From: an uncultured Bacteroidales bacterium
Lineage (GTDB): Bacteria; Bacteroidota; Bacteroidia; Bacteroidales; CAIXZF01
NCBI GenBank assembly: GCA_903923925.1
Contig: CAIXZF010000025.1
Location: 1-47,853, forward strand
Direction of reading: 5' to 3'
Length of the DNA: 47,853 nucleotides
The notes below the pieces were generated by a model that did no database searches, was not told the DNA's origin, and saw nothing but the letters and a program-made list of their open reading frames with translations. Shown piece after piece: positions 8,734-18,505 of the stretch; within the stretch, counting starts at the first letter, position 1; each line of letters starts with the position of its first letter. The position numbers were made by a program, and so were the translations under genes.

Positions 8734-9934
8734 AAAGTTTTATCCACACAACCTGCATGGCATGCGGGCTTACTCCGGTAAGCCAGTCTTCCTGTGAGGA
8801 ACCATCCAGATTCGACCTGACGATTTTTCCATCGGGATCAGAATTGGTTAATTTATATGCCCAGAATAGCTTGTTTCGTTTGTGGTCGATGGTAATACCC
8901 CAGGTGGCTTTGCTACCGAATTCGCCAATTTTTGCAAGACCTGTACCATCGAGATTACACTGATAGATCCCATTTTCTGTAACAGCAGAACCTGTTGATG
9001 CATAAATAGCCATAAATACCTTTCCTGTTGCGAAATCAACCTCCAATGCAGTTCCGTCGATATCAGGTATGTGGTTTGTTAAACCTGTACCGTTCAAATT
9101 TACAGAGAAATAGCCACCGCTGTAATCTGTTTTATCATTCACCAGGAAAATATTACCTGAAACAGAATCATATTGCATATCAATGGGATATTCAGGAGCA
9201 GTTGTGCCTGTATTGATAACTACTTCCGGATTGGTTCCATCGAGATTTGCGCGGTAAATGCCACCAGTCCGGCCCCAATAGATCTTATCGCCAAGAACAA
9301 AGATCCCTTCACAATCTCCGGTGATCTCCTGCCCTGCTACACTTTTATCGAGTATTTTAACCGGGTTTTTCCCATCAGCATCAAAACGGTAAATGACGCC
9401 AAGCGAATAATCTGTAACATAAACCTTGCTGTGAGCAGGGTCAGCAGCAATCCCATAAGGTCTTACCATATCGGTAGGCTCAAAGTCCTGAACAAGGGGT
9501 GCTCCTTCGTTTAAAGTAACCAGGTGTGCATTACCGACTGTTGCGCCGCGTGAAGTAAAATAAAGAACCTGGCTGACCCCACCTGCAGGATCTTTTATAT
9601 TGACAACCAATGTTTTAACAAGTTTATTGTAATACAGTTCCGTTTCAGGTGTACAAGTTAATGTAAGGGTGTACAGCCCGGGAGAAGAAAAATGAATCAC
9701 AGGGTCCTTTTCTGTGGAGGTCTGCCCGTTGCCAAAGTCCCAGGAATATCCATGGGCATTAATAGACAGGTTGGTAAAGGTAACATCGCAGGGTGAATAT
9801 CCCTGGTTGGAAATGACAATACTAAAATCAGCGACAGTACTAGCGGCGGGATTGCCAAGTTCCACTTTCCGGCAGGAGGAACTAATGCCTAAGGTCATTA
9901 GTACCAGTATATAAAAATATAGATTTTTTTTCAT
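8732..9934 (-). CDS. PKD-domain and YWTD-like beta-propeller surface lipoprotein
   Basis: A 400-residue lipoprotein: the signal peptide ends at a lipobox-like GISSSC near residue 21. A PKD domain follows (about residues 38-115), with the family motif YSWDFGNG. The rest (about 125-400) has repeated blades resembling LDL-receptor YWTD repeats, for example KVYVTDYSLGVIYRFD, KIYWGRTGGIYRANLDG and KLFWAYKLTN. These would form a beta-propeller that binds a partner or substrate. It is the last gene of the cyanophycinase-SusC-SusD operon, 82 bases after susD. By position it resembles the extra surface-binding lipoproteins (SusE/F position) of Sus-type loci. The binding role is an inference. Confidence 0.8.
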   Translation of the reverse strand: MKKNLYFYILVLMTLGISSSCRKVELGNPAASTVADFSIVISNQGYSPCDVTFTNLSINAHGYSWDFGNGQTSTEKDPVIHFSSPGLYTLTLTCTPETELYYNKLVKTLVVNIKDPAGGVSQVLYFTSRGATVGNAHLVTLNEGAPLVQDFEPTDMVRPYGIAADPAHSKVYVTDYSLGVIYRFDADGKNPVKILDKSVAGQEITGDCEGIFVLGDKIYWGRTGGIYRANLDGTNPEVVINTGTTAPEYPIDMQYDSVSGNIFLVNDKTDYSGGYFSVNLNGTGLTNHIPDIDGTALEVDFATGKVFMAIYASTGSAVTENGIYQCNLDGTGLAKIGEFGSKATWGITIDHKRNKLFWAYKLTNSDPDGKIVRSNLDGSSQEDWLTGVSPHAMQVVWIKL

Positions 9935-9968
9935 GTGTTAATAATTTTGATTTTTATTGTACATTTTC

Positions 9969-9995
9969 GTAGGATCATGCATAGCATGACCTTAC
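9969..9995. repeat. Hairpin between susD and the PKD lipoprotein gene
   Basis: A 12-base imperfect inverted repeat with a 3-base loop; GATCATGC/GCATGACC forms the core. It lies in the 82-base gap inside the minus-strand operon. It shares ATGCATAGCATG with a hairpin at 26608-26622 (ATGTATAGCATG), so it may belong to a dispersed palindromic family. It could also be an RNA-processing or attenuating structure. Confidence 0.45.
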
Positions 9996-10016
9996 ATAAG
10001 TTTAGCCCTATAAAGA

Positions 10017-11354
10017 TTAGTAACCAGGGTTCTGTGTCATTTTATTATTGGTTTGCATTTCGCTTAGCGGGATCGGGAACAGTGTATATTTTGCATCAAT
10101 ACCGAGTAAACCAGCCGCCCGTTTAGTTCTGACCAGATCTGACCAGCGTTGTCCTTCAAAGGCAAATTCAAAACGCCGTTCATTTTCGATGGCCAGTTTC
10201 AGCGCATCATAATCAGAAGCGGTGGTATTTGTAAGTCCGGCGCGGGTGCGGACTACATTGATGTTGGTTTGAATGGCACTAATATCACCATTCGAATAAG
10301 CCATAACTTCTGCCCTGATCAGGTACATTTCGGCAAGGCGCAGAACGTAAACACGATCGGTACCGGCTAAAATATCCTTATATTTTATGCAATATGGCAG
10401 ATTGGTGGAATCAGTTGCTATTGAAGCACGATAGCGGTTTGAATCAGCCACATCAAAACTCTGGATAAATGATGAGGGAGGAGAAACTTCATACCTTCCG
10501 GTTAGGCTCCTGGGAAAGAAGTACTGAGCCAGGCGGTTACTGTTCTGAGCATCAAAAACTATTTCAAAAATTGATTCACTTGCATTTGCCTTGAACAAAT
10601 CGGCAAAATTCGTTGTAAGCTGGTAAGCTCCTTCATTAATCACCTTTCCAGCCTTTGAAATAGCCGACGCTGCGGCTGAAGGACTATTATTATATTGAAA
10701 TTGTGTAAGATATACCCTGGCAAGCAAGGCAGCAGCACTGTAAGAACTTACTTTTCCCAATGTCCTGACAGCTGGTAGCTTGGCCTCAGCTTGTTCGAGA
10801 TCATTAATTACCTGCGTAAAAACTTCATCCACAGAATTTCTTGCCTGGTTAACATTGCTGAGATCGAGGGTAGGCTTGGTCTTCAGAGGAATTCCCCCGA
10901 AATAGTTCATAAGGTTGAAATGACATAAAGCCCTGAGAAACAAAGCATCGCCTTCAAATGTATTTCGTTCTTCCTGGGTCATATTCCCTATTCCCGGCAA
11001 ACGGTCGAGAACATTGTTTACCCGGTTTATACAGTCGTAATTAGCAGACCAGATTCCATCAATAATTCCATTATCGGCCTGGATGTGGTTATTGGCAATT
11101 TGGGAATATTCCTGTGTTGTTCCAGTCCAGTCCAGGTTATCGGCAGCCAGATCTTCCACAAGTATATGGTTTCGGCCATAGCTACCGGCATACTGCAGCG
11201 CGTTGTAAGATCCGGTGATGGCCCGTTCTACTCCTGTTTTGTCGTTGATGGCTTCATCAGCCGAAATCGACAGTGTAGGCTGAACATCGAGCACTTTTGT
11301 GCAGGAAAAGAGCATCAGCGTAAAAATCGTTAGAAAATATTTTGCCTTATTCAT
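10017..11354 (-). CDS. SusD/RagB-family nutrient-binding lipoprotein
   Basis: A 445-residue surface lipoprotein that would form the lid over the partner SusC channel and bind the imported ligand. The N-terminus is a lipoprotein signal (LMLFSCTKVLDVQP). The N-terminal SusD-like helices include GSYNALQYAG and FLRALCHFNLMNYFGGIPL. The C-terminal RagB/SusD region has YLIRAEVMAYSNGD and the typical ERRFEFAFEGQRWSDLVRT. The gene starts 20 bases after the susC stop and belongs to the cyanophycinase-susC-susD-lipoprotein operon. The family usually binds glycans, but many members bind peptides or other oligomers. Here the operon partner suggests peptide-like cyanophycin products such as beta-Asp-Arg. 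Confidence 0.92.
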   Translation of the reverse strand: MNKAKYFLTIFTLMLFSCTKVLDVQPTLSISADEAINDKTGVERAITGSYNALQYAGSYGRNHILVEDLAADNLDWTGTTQEYSQIANNHIQADNGIIDGIWSANYDCINRVNNVLDRLPGIGNMTQEERNTFEGDALFLRALCHFNLMNYFGGIPLKTKPTLDLSNVNQARNSVDEVFTQVINDLEQAEAKLPAVRTLGKVSSYSAAALLARVYLTQFQYNNSPSAAASAISKAGKVINEGAYQLTTNFADLFKANASESIFEIVFDAQNSNRLAQYFFPRSLTGRYEVSPPSSFIQSFDVADSNRYRASIATDSTNLPYCIKYKDILAGTDRVYVLRLAEMYLIRAEVMAYSNGDISAIQTNINVVRTRAGLTNTTASDYDALKLAIENERRFEFAFEGQRWSDLVRTKRAAGLLGIDAKYTLFPIPLSEMQTNNKMTQNPGY

Positions 11355-11374
11355 GTGATTCCTGTGTTAAAAGA

Positions 11375-14284
11375 TTAAAAAGCAAGGTTTAAGCCAAAAA
11401 GATAAGTACGTGCCTGCGGATAAGTAAAGAAGTCGGTTCCCATAATAATATTACTGGAACCTCCAAAATAGTTAACCTCAGGATCCATTCCCCTGTATTT
11501 GGTAAAGGTGAACAGGTTTTGAGCACTTGCATAGAGCTTAGCAGATTTTACACCATACTTTGCTATCCATTTTTTATCGAAATTGTAAGCAAGGGTAATA
11601 TTTTTTATTCTCAAGAAAGAACCATCTTCAATAAAGCGGGAAGATTTATATGAGTCACCAACCCTTGGAATATCGGTGATATCGCCAGGATTCTTCCAGC
11701 GATCGATCATCCTGATTGTCTGATTGTCTTCACCCGATCCTGATTCCAGGTAGATATTGGTTCCGTTGAAAATGTCGTTTCCGTATACCAACTGGAGAAA
11801 AGCAGAGAGTTCAAAGGATTTGTAACTGAGGTTATTTGTAAACCCGGCTGTAAATTCCGGGTTAGGATCCCCGATTTTTGTACGGTCGTTGGCCGTAATA
11901 ATACCATCTTTATCTATATCATCATAAACAAGGTTACCTGTTGACGGGTCAACGCCAAGGCATTTGTATCCAAAGAAAATACCAATAGGTTGTCCAACCT
12001 GCACAGAGTTTCCTCCGCGACCGAGATCATCAATAGGCTGGTTTTCATAGAGGCTGGTAACTTCATTGCGGTTCGCAGCAAAGTTCAAAGAGGAAGACCA
12101 GGTCACTGCCTTTTTGATATTCATTGTATTGAGGACAATTTCAATGCCCTTGTTTTTCATTTGACCGATATTGGAAGATATGCTGTAAAATCCTGAAGAT
12201 GCAGGAATCGGCCTGTCGAGTAATAGATCACGGGTTTGATTGTAGTAGAAATCAACATTCAAAACGATCCTGTCTTTAAATAGGGATAAATCAAATCCCA
12301 AACCGGTTTGAAGGGTACTTTCCCATTTCAGATCGGGATTTGGTAATTGTGTTGGGGCAATTCCTGCACCACCACTGTAATTGTAACCACCACCATAGAG
12401 GCCAAGCGAAGCAAAATCACCAATAGCATCATTTCCTGTAAGTCCGCAACTGGTTCTGAACTTTAGTTCGTTAATAAATTTAATTTTTTTCATAAACGGT
12501 TCTTCTGTCATACGCCATGCAATAGAACCAGCCGGGAAATACCCATAGCGGTTGTTGGCGCCAAACTTGGAAGAACCATCTGCTCGTCCGGTCAGGGAGA
12601 AAATATATTTGAACTTGTAGTTGTATTTAAACTGACCGAAGTACGAATTCATCACACGGTTCAGGGCAGAAGCAGAAGCAGCCCTGATGGTTCCTGCCGA
12701 TGCAATGTATTGAAAAGCTTCATTGGGAAAATCAATTCCTTCAATATAGGTGTAGCGGCTGGCATATTTCTCCATGCTGTATCCAAGCAAAGCATCAAAG
12801 TTGTGTTTTTCATTGAAATTCTTCACACCCTGAAGAACATAACTCGACATCAGATTACTCACATAACTTGTTCCTTCAATACCCAGGCCTTTGTAGCGTG
12901 CGCCCTGGCGTGTTGTAATCGGGTCGTAACTGTGCTCACGAAGGTTGTAATTATCCGCTCCCAGCTTCGCAGTAAACGTAAAGGCATTCAGGAACTTATA
13001 TTCCATGTAAACGTTGCCGTTGTTACGGTTGGTATATGCATTATTTACCGACCCGTTGGCAATGGCTACCGGATTGGCATAAGGGCCGGTTTCGTCATAT
13101 TTGCCGGTACTGTCATAAACCGGAAAAATGGCCGGGATCGACATAGCGTTTGGCAATGGTCCATTAAGTGTTGCATCGCCTTCCACACGTTCATTTTTTG
13201 AATAGGTAAGAGACACACCACCGCCGATAGTAAGGTTTGGAACAATCTTATAATCGGTATTGATACGACCACTATAGCGCTGATAGGAAGATCCTTTCAC
13301 AACACCGCCCTGGTCAAAATAATTGCCTGAAATGAACAGCCGGTATTTATCGCTGCCGCTACTAATGGCAAGTTCACTGTTTGAAGTAGGTGCAACCTGA
13401 AGGATCTCTTTCATCCAGTCGGTGTTAATTCCTTCAACATGAGTGCCTTTATACTCATTCCACTGATCAGCATTCATCATTTTCAACAACCTTTCCTTTG
13501 GTAAAGACTGCCACCCATGACTGGTATTAAAGGTAATATTGCTCAAGCCCCGACTTCCTTTTTTAGTGGTTATCAGGATAACCCCATTTGAAGCCCTGGC
13601 ACCATAAATTGTGGTAGCAGAAGCGTCTTTCAGAATTGTAACCGATTCTATATCATTAGGATTGAGGTCGGACATAGCATTAATTTCCTGTCCGCTCATT
13701 CCTACCTGACCATATTCACCTGTAATCACGGGGATCCCATCGATGATCATCAGGGGCTGGTTGCTGGCATTGATGGAACTGCCCCCCCTGAGTTTAAAGG
13801 AGGCCTGTCCACCAGGTGTGCCAGAATTCTGTGAAACATTCAATCCGGCCGACTGCCCTTCAAGAACACCGTCAATCGTGCGGATAGGCATGTTTTTTAT
13901 CTCATTTTCTCCGACAATATTATACGACCCTGTGATCAGCTTTTTGCTGGTAGTACTATATCCAACTACAACCATTTCTCCCAGGCGGATTTCTTTGTCT
14001 GACATGGTCACATTAATTTGCTTTTTCCCATCTATTGCAATTTCCTGTGTTTGCATCCCGATAAAGGAAAAAATAAGGATTCCGTTCGATGGAGCCTGAA
14101 GGGAATAGTGACCGTTAACATCTGTAGATGTTCCTTTTGTAGTACCTTTCACTAAAACCGTTACACCCGGAACAGGCATGTTATCCGTTGCCGAACTTAC
14201 TTTTCCATTAACAGAAATGTCCTGGGCCAGCAAGGTATTATAGAGTAAGGCAAACATGAATAAAAGAAAGTAAGGTTTTTTCAT
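11375..14284 (-). CDS. SusC/RagA-family TonB-linked outer-membrane transporter
   Basis: A 969-residue TonB-dependent outer-membrane importer. It has a signal peptide (about residues 1-20) and a carboxypeptidase-regulatory-like beta-sandwich domain (about 22-100, ISVNGKVSSATDNMPVPGV). The plug domain (about 115-230) carries the SusC signatures GEMVVVGYST and VTILKDASATTIYGARASNG. A 22-strand-type barrel runs to the C-terminal YLFGLNLAF. Length and order are normal for SusC, and no N-terminal STN anti-sigma-signalling domain is seen. The gene lies 23 bases after cyanophycinase and 20 bases before susD. Its cargo is inferred from the operon to be cyanophycin-derived peptides. Confidence 0.94.
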   Translation of the reverse strand: MKKPYFLLFMFALLYNTLLAQDISVNGKVSSATDNMPVPGVTVLVKGTTKGTSTDVNGHYSLQAPSNGILIFSFIGMQTQEIAIDGKKQINVTMSDKEIRLGEMVVVGYSTTSKKLITGSYNIVGENEIKNMPIRTIDGVLEGQSAGLNVSQNSGTPGGQASFKLRGGSSINASNQPLMIIDGIPVITGEYGQVGMSGQEINAMSDLNPNDIESVTILKDASATTIYGARASNGVILITTKKGSRGLSNITFNTSHGWQSLPKERLLKMMNADQWNEYKGTHVEGINTDWMKEILQVAPTSNSELAISSGSDKYRLFISGNYFDQGGVVKGSSYQRYSGRINTDYKIVPNLTIGGGVSLTYSKNERVEGDATLNGPLPNAMSIPAIFPVYDSTGKYDETGPYANPVAIANGSVNNAYTNRNNGNVYMEYKFLNAFTFTAKLGADNYNLREHSYDPITTRQGARYKGLGIEGTSYVSNLMSSYVLQGVKNFNEKHNFDALLGYSMEKYASRYTYIEGIDFPNEAFQYIASAGTIRAASASALNRVMNSYFGQFKYNYKFKYIFSLTGRADGSSKFGANNRYGYFPAGSIAWRMTEEPFMKKIKFINELKFRTSCGLTGNDAIGDFASLGLYGGGYNYSGGAGIAPTQLPNPDLKWESTLQTGLGFDLSLFKDRIVLNVDFYYNQTRDLLLDRPIPASSGFYSISSNIGQMKNKGIEIVLNTMNIKKAVTWSSSLNFAANRNEVTSLYENQPIDDLGRGGNSVQVGQPIGIFFGYKCLGVDPSTGNLVYDDIDKDGIITANDRTKIGDPNPEFTAGFTNNLSYKSFELSAFLQLVYGNDIFNGTNIYLESGSGEDNQTIRMIDRWKNPGDITDIPRVGDSYKSSRFIEDGSFLRIKNITLAYNFDKKWIAKYGVKSAKLYASAQNLFTFTKYRGMDPEVNYFGGSSNIIMGTDFFTYPQARTYLFGLNLAF

Positions 14285-14307
14285 ATCTCAAATTTAGTTA
14301 TTGTTCT

Positions 14308-15576
14308 CTATTTCAATGGATTAATGGAAATCTGAACCGGGGTGATGTCCATTTTAATATTAACGACTGTATACTTATCCTCCTGGCTATGATCGGTAGT
14401 AATATACCCCTCACTGCCAGCTATTTTTCTCAAGGTGACCTGGAACCCTGAATTTTGCTCCCAAAAGCTGATATTGTTAACAACATCAGTTCCTTTGTTG
14501 TCGATGAGGTGAATTGTCATCAAGTCGACTAAACCGGAAGAATGACCCGACAAAACTCCTGCCTGACCAGGACACTTTACATTGTAATATTCTTTACCCC
14601 TGGTTGGTCTTTTCCCTGCGGCAGGAGATATTTTCCCTGTTGTAATATCATAAGAATCCCCCTCCTCTAAAAAGCTTAGCGTAAGATCCTCAATATGTGC
14701 CAAATTCTGCACATGGGTTATCCGGGCATTGGTGGCATCAAGAATAGTAACTCCGGAAGCACCTGCCACCCTGATCAGGTTGCTGCTGCCCATGTAGATC
14801 AAGGCAGTATTCTCATCAACTCCAAAGCCTTTGCTGAACTGAGGCATTTCCTTTAATAGAACCGTGGCAAGTCGCCCGATTCGGGATCGCTGGTTAAAAT
14901 GCTGGTCAACAATACCTGCCGGAAAAAAACCTAATCCATTCAAGAGCATAACACCCTGGTCTTCAGGAAAATCATCTCCATGATAATCTGTTACCACACC
15001 ATGTGCGAGTGCACTCAAGCTGTTACCTCCTCCAATCATAGGGTTGCTCATTATGGCAGCTCCGGCGCTGGTGCCGCCGATCACCCCTCCCGACTTGAAT
15101 ACGTCCCAGACTGCCTCTAAAACCAGTGTTTTCGTCCCGTCAGGCCTGACCAGGGTTTTAGTGGTCCGAATCTGATCTCCACCGGTAAACCAAACTGCAG
15201 AACAGGATCTCACCAATGCTGCCAGTTTTGGGTCATTGGCATTGTCTTTCCATTCCGATTCATTAACATTAACGGTGCTGTCATCATCCACCATGGCAAT
15301 TTCAATTGGGTGAATATTTTCAGGTTTAACATGATATGAGATCAGAATCTTTTTAAAACTGATTAATGACTGCATAGCCACGCCGCTTGCCGAAGGAATG
15401 ATAGCAAATGAAGCTTTGTCCGGTCCGCCGGCAAGAGCTATCAGCTGATTAAAAACACTTTCATTGCTGGATTCGAGTCCTCCACCTACAATTACAAGAT
15501 TTCCTTGTGATTGTGTCTGACAATAGGAACCAAATGAAATTAACAGGAATACAAGTAAGATAATTTTTGTTCTCAA
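14308..15576 (-). CDS. cphB: Cyanophycinase (peptidase family S51), exported
   Basis: A serine exopeptidase expected to cut cyanophycin to beta-Asp-Arg dipeptides. The N-terminus is a signal peptide (about residues 1-20). The canonical S51/CphB motifs are all present: VIVGGGLES (about 29-37), FTGGDQ (130-135), the nucleophile elbow GGTSAGAA (167-174, Ser170), DQHFNQRSRIGRL (224-236) and GFGVDENTALI (250-260). The catalytic core is followed by an extra C-terminal domain of roughly 130 residues, giving 422 residues against about 270-300 for minimal enzymes. The start shown is a TTG codon; no ATG fits. It is the first gene of the operon that continues with susC, susD and the PKD lipoprotein, and it is divergent from iadA. 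The activity is known for the family; the operon role is inferred. Confidence 0.88.
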   Translation of the reverse strand: MRTKIILLVFLLISFGSYCQTQSQGNLVIVGGGLESSNESVFNQLIALAGGPDKASFAIIPSASGVAMQSLISFKKILISYHVKPENIHPIEIAMVDDDSTVNVNESEWKDNANDPKLAALVRSCSAVWFTGGDQIRTTKTLVRPDGTKTLVLEAVWDVFKSGGVIGGTSAGAAIMSNPMIGGGNSLSALAHGVVTDYHGDDFPEDQGVMLLNGLGFFPAGIVDQHFNQRSRIGRLATVLLKEMPQFSKGFGVDENTALIYMGSSNLIRVAGASGVTILDATNARITHVQNLAHIEDLTLSFLEEGDSYDITTGKISPAAGKRPTRGKEYYNVKCPGQAGVLSGHSSGLVDLMTIHLIDNKGTDVVNNISFWEQNSGFQVTLRKIAGSEGYITTDHSQEDKYTVVNIKMDITPVQISINPLK

Positions 15577-15709
15577 TATTCGGCAAGTAGTTAATCAGAA
15601 GGAAACTACGCGAATAGTTTCTGAATTTATTAAGCGAATATATTAATTTAGTGTGAAAAAACAAATTGACTGTTAAAACTTTTCCTCAAATTTGCTGAAA
15701 GAATTAAAA

Positions 15710-16843
15710 ATGATGCTGACACTATTTAAAAATGCACAGGTTTACGGTCCTCATTTTCTGGGGACCAGGGATGTATTAACCGGTGGAAAGGTAATCCTGG
15801 GGATTAACGAACATCTCGATCCTCCTGCAGGAATGGAAGTACAAACAATTGATTGCACCGGATTAAGACTGGTTCCCGGCTTTGTTGATTCGCATGTTCA
15901 TATTACCGGAGGGGGTGGTGAAGGGGGCCCGGCCAGCCGTATGCCAGAACTCACCCTGAAAATGATGCTCGAAGGAGGCGTTACAACAGTAATTGGTTGC
16001 CTTGGAACAGACGGGTTCACCCGGTCGGTGGAAAGTGTGCTCATGAAAGTAAAATCTTTACGGGCCCAGGGAGTTTCAGCCTGGATGTATACCGGAGCCT
16101 ACCAGGTACCTACACCTACCATTACAGGTGATGTAATGAAAGATATTGCCTTGTTTGAGGAGATCATTGGTGTAGGCGAAGTTGCTGTTTCCGACCATCG
16201 GTCGTCGCTGCCTACTACTACCGAACTTGCCAGAATTGCTTCCCAGGCCAGGGTAGCCGGGATGATTGGAGGAAAAGCAGGTATTGTGAATGTACATATG
16301 GGTGACGCACAGGATCCCTTCAAACCCATCCATGATGTAGTTGCTAATAGTGAGTTGAAATACAAGCAGTTCATCCCGACACATTGCAACCGCAACACAT
16401 ATATTTTTGATGATGCAAAGGAATACGGTAAGAAAGGATATGTCGACATCACCACAAGCAGCTACCCATACTATGCTGATGAGGAAATAAAACCTTCCCT
16501 TGCCTTAAAGGAACTTATGGCATGCGGAGTCCCTCTGCAGCATATTACTTTCACTTCTGATGGTTGCGGATCATTACCAGGTTTCGATCCGGTAACCGGA
16601 AAACTCATCAAAATAGAAATGGGTCTCCCGTCTGCCAATTTACGGGAAATTAAAGAGGCCGTTCTGGAAGATGGCATCCCGCTGGAACAAGCCTTACAAG
16701 TGATAACCTCAAACCCTGCGAATATTCTGAAATTAACAGGAAAAGGACATATTATTGAAGGATATGATGCTGATATTCTGTTACTTGATGAAGATTTCAA
16801 TCTTGTTCATGTGATGGCTTTAGGAAAACTCATGACCTTGTAA
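15710..16843 (+). CDS. iadA: Isoaspartyl dipeptidase (beta-aspartyl peptidase)
   Basis: A cytoplasmic binuclear-metal amidohydrolase that hydrolyses beta-aspartyl dipeptides; with cyanophycinase upstream it would split beta-Asp-Arg into aspartate and arginine. Motifs along the protein are LVPGFVDSHVHITGGGGEGG (metal His pair, about residues 62 and 64), CLGTDGFTRS, MYTGAYQVP, VSDHRSS, THCNRN and TSDGCGS (catalytic Asp). There is no signal peptide. The ATG at 15710 is preferred over an in-frame TTG at 15692 because the family begins just there (MMLTLFKNAQVYGP). At the place of the E. coli carboxylated bridging lysine this protein has glutamate (about residue 157). It is divergent from cyanophycinase with 115-130 bases between them, and the M28 peptidase follows after 15 bases. 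Confidence 0.9.
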   Translation: MMLTLFKNAQVYGPHFLGTRDVLTGGKVILGINEHLDPPAGMEVQTIDCTGLRLVPGFVDSHVHITGGGGEGGPASRMPELTLKMMLEGGVTTVIGCLGTDGFTRSVESVLMKVKSLRAQGVSAWMYTGAYQVPTPTITGDVMKDIALFEEIIGVGEVAVSDHRSSLPTTTELARIASQARVAGMIGGKAGIVNVHMGDAQDPFKPIHDVVANSELKYKQFIPTHCNRNTYIFDDAKEYGKKGYVDITTSSYPYYADEEIKPSLALKELMACGVPLQHITFTSDGCGSLPGFDPVTGKLIKIEMGLPSANLREIKEAVLEDGIPLEQALQVITSNPANILKLTGKGHIIEGYDADILLLDEDFNLVHVMALGKLMTL

Positions 16844-16858
16844 AACTCCCATCAGGAA

Positions 16859-18502
16859 ATGACCATAAGAAAAAACCTCCTTATACTTACTTTCTGGTTT
16901 ATTGCAGTAAGGCTGTGGGCTCAATCGCATCTGCCTCTTGTACTTCCTCCTGAAAACAGGGATTTTAATGCAAGCCTTTCTTTCCTGGCTTCCGATTGGA
17001 TGGAAGGGCGTGAGGCCGGTACAAGGGGAAATTTCATGGCTGCCGATTACATTGCTTCTCAATTGCAACTCTTTGGTTTATATCCGGTTGGAGACTCCAT
17101 CCTTGTGAATACTGAAAAAAGAGCATATCAAAAAGGCCTGTTAATTTCAGCGTTTTCCTATTATCAGAATTTTGAACTAATAAAGTATTCAACCGATAAA
17201 GCAGACTTAGCCATTGTTCACCATACAGGCAACAGTGAATCAGCCTTTCAGTTTTCACCAGGTGTTGATTTCGTTTGCAAATCTCCGCTTAACGGCACAG
17301 AAGCTTTAGCATCCCTGGTTTTTGCCGGGTACGGTATTGCTGCTCCGGAAAAAGGATATAACGACTATGCCGGACTGAATGTTAAAGGGCGCATTGTTGT
17401 TGTACTTGATGGATACCCCGGACATGCCGATACCAACTCCATTTCCTGGAAAAAACTTGGGAAACAGTTCCGCGAGGATGAAACAAGCCCGGAAAAGAAG
17501 CTTTACACAGCCTGGAAACAAGGAGCGCTTGCACTCATCTTTGTCTCGCCTTCTGATCTGCTTCCAACAGTAAATCAATCTCCCGTTAACAAAGATGTGG
17601 TGAAATCGGCCATGAATTCTATTAAATCAGAAGATCCTGACTATGAAGATTCAGACTTTGCCCTGCCAGGCGATACTAGCCTCTGCCCTATCCCATCATT
17701 CAGGATAAATTCCAGACTAAATTCACAGATTTTTGATAATAGCGGGATAAACTTATCTGAAACTGAACAGAAAATTGCCCTTACTTTTTCTCCTGTCGTG
17801 AAGATTATGGAGGATACAAAGGTAAGGTTCTCCGTTTCAGTAAAAGCGGAATCTGTCCAGGTGCGGAATATCATCAGTATGATCCCTGGAAAAGACACAA
17901 CGAAAAGTATTTTGGTTGGTGCACATTATGATCACCTGGGCAAACGCAACGCACTAATATACAATGGTGCCGACGACAATGCATCTGGTGTTTCCGGGAT
18001 GCTGGCCCTGGCAAAGGTATGGAGCGAAAGCTCAGAGAAACCTGCCTGCAATCTGATCTTTGCCTCATGGACTGCCGAAGAAAAAGGATTACTGGGAAGC
18101 AGCTATTTCGTCTGGAAAAAGAAGCCGAATTCTGCTCAGTTATTGCTGTACATTAACCTCGACATGATTTCCCGATCAGAACCTGAAGATACGGCACGAA
18201 AACAACTTAGCATCGGAACAATGACTGCCAGCAATAATCTGAGAAAAATGGCAGAGAACATTAACCTGAAGTGCCCTCACCCCTTAAAACTAGACCTCTG
18301 GGATGTTACCGGTCATACAGGAAGCGACTATGCCCCTTTTGCCTCATGTAAAATACCGGTCATGACCTTTTTCTCCGGATTTCACAGCGACTACCATACA
18401 CCAAGGGACATTGCCGCAAACACAGATCCGGAAAAGATGAAAAATATCCTGAAAATAGTGAACGATTGCCTGCTTGAAATGATCAGCAACATTCACGAAT
18501 AG
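16859..18502 (+). CDS. Exported M28-family zinc aminopeptidase with PA-like insert
   Basis: A 547-residue secreted metallopeptidase. The signal peptide spans about residues 1-21 (ending WAQS). A protease-associated-like insert lies at about 120-300 (ASLVFAGYGIAAPEKGYNDY, then VKGRIVVVLDG). The M28 catalytic domain starts near 340. Its zinc and catalytic residues are visible in order: GAHYDHLG, GADDNASG, TAEEKGLLGS, NLDMISRS and FHSDYHTPRD. Members remove N-terminal residues from peptides in the periplasm or at the surface. It follows iadA by 15 bases on the same strand, so the two probably share a transcript. It may finish partly degraded cyanophycin or protein peptides. Confidence 0.87.
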   Translation: MTIRKNLLILTFWFIAVRLWAQSHLPLVLPPENRDFNASLSFLASDWMEGREAGTRGNFMAADYIASQLQLFGLYPVGDSILVNTEKRAYQKGLLISAFSYYQNFELIKYSTDKADLAIVHHTGNSESAFQFSPGVDFVCKSPLNGTEALASLVFAGYGIAAPEKGYNDYAGLNVKGRIVVVLDGYPGHADTNSISWKKLGKQFREDETSPEKKLYTAWKQGALALIFVSPSDLLPTVNQSPVNKDVVKSAMNSIKSEDPDYEDSDFALPGDTSLCPIPSFRINSRLNSQIFDNSGINLSETEQKIALTFSPVVKIMEDTKVRFSVSVKAESVQVRNIISMIPGKDTTKSILVGAHYDHLGKRNALIYNGADDNASGVSGMLALAKVWSESSEKPACNLIFASWTAEEKGLLGSSYFVWKKKPNSAQLLLYINLDMISRSEPEDTARKQLSIGTMTASNNLRKMAENINLKCPHPLKLDLWDVTGHTGSDYAPFASCKIPVMTFFSGFHSDYHTPRDIAANTDPEKMKNILKIVNDCLLEMISNIHE

Positions 18503-18505
18503 AAA

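Noticed and set aside
12710-13201. 163-codon open frame antisense to susC
   Set aside because: It is the complement of a well-supported SusC coding region, has no promoter or domain, and its composition is that expected from a shadow frame.
13743-14099. 118-codon frame antisense to the susC N-terminus
   Set aside because: Overlaps the strongly conserved plug domain of SusC on the other strand; no recognisable domain.
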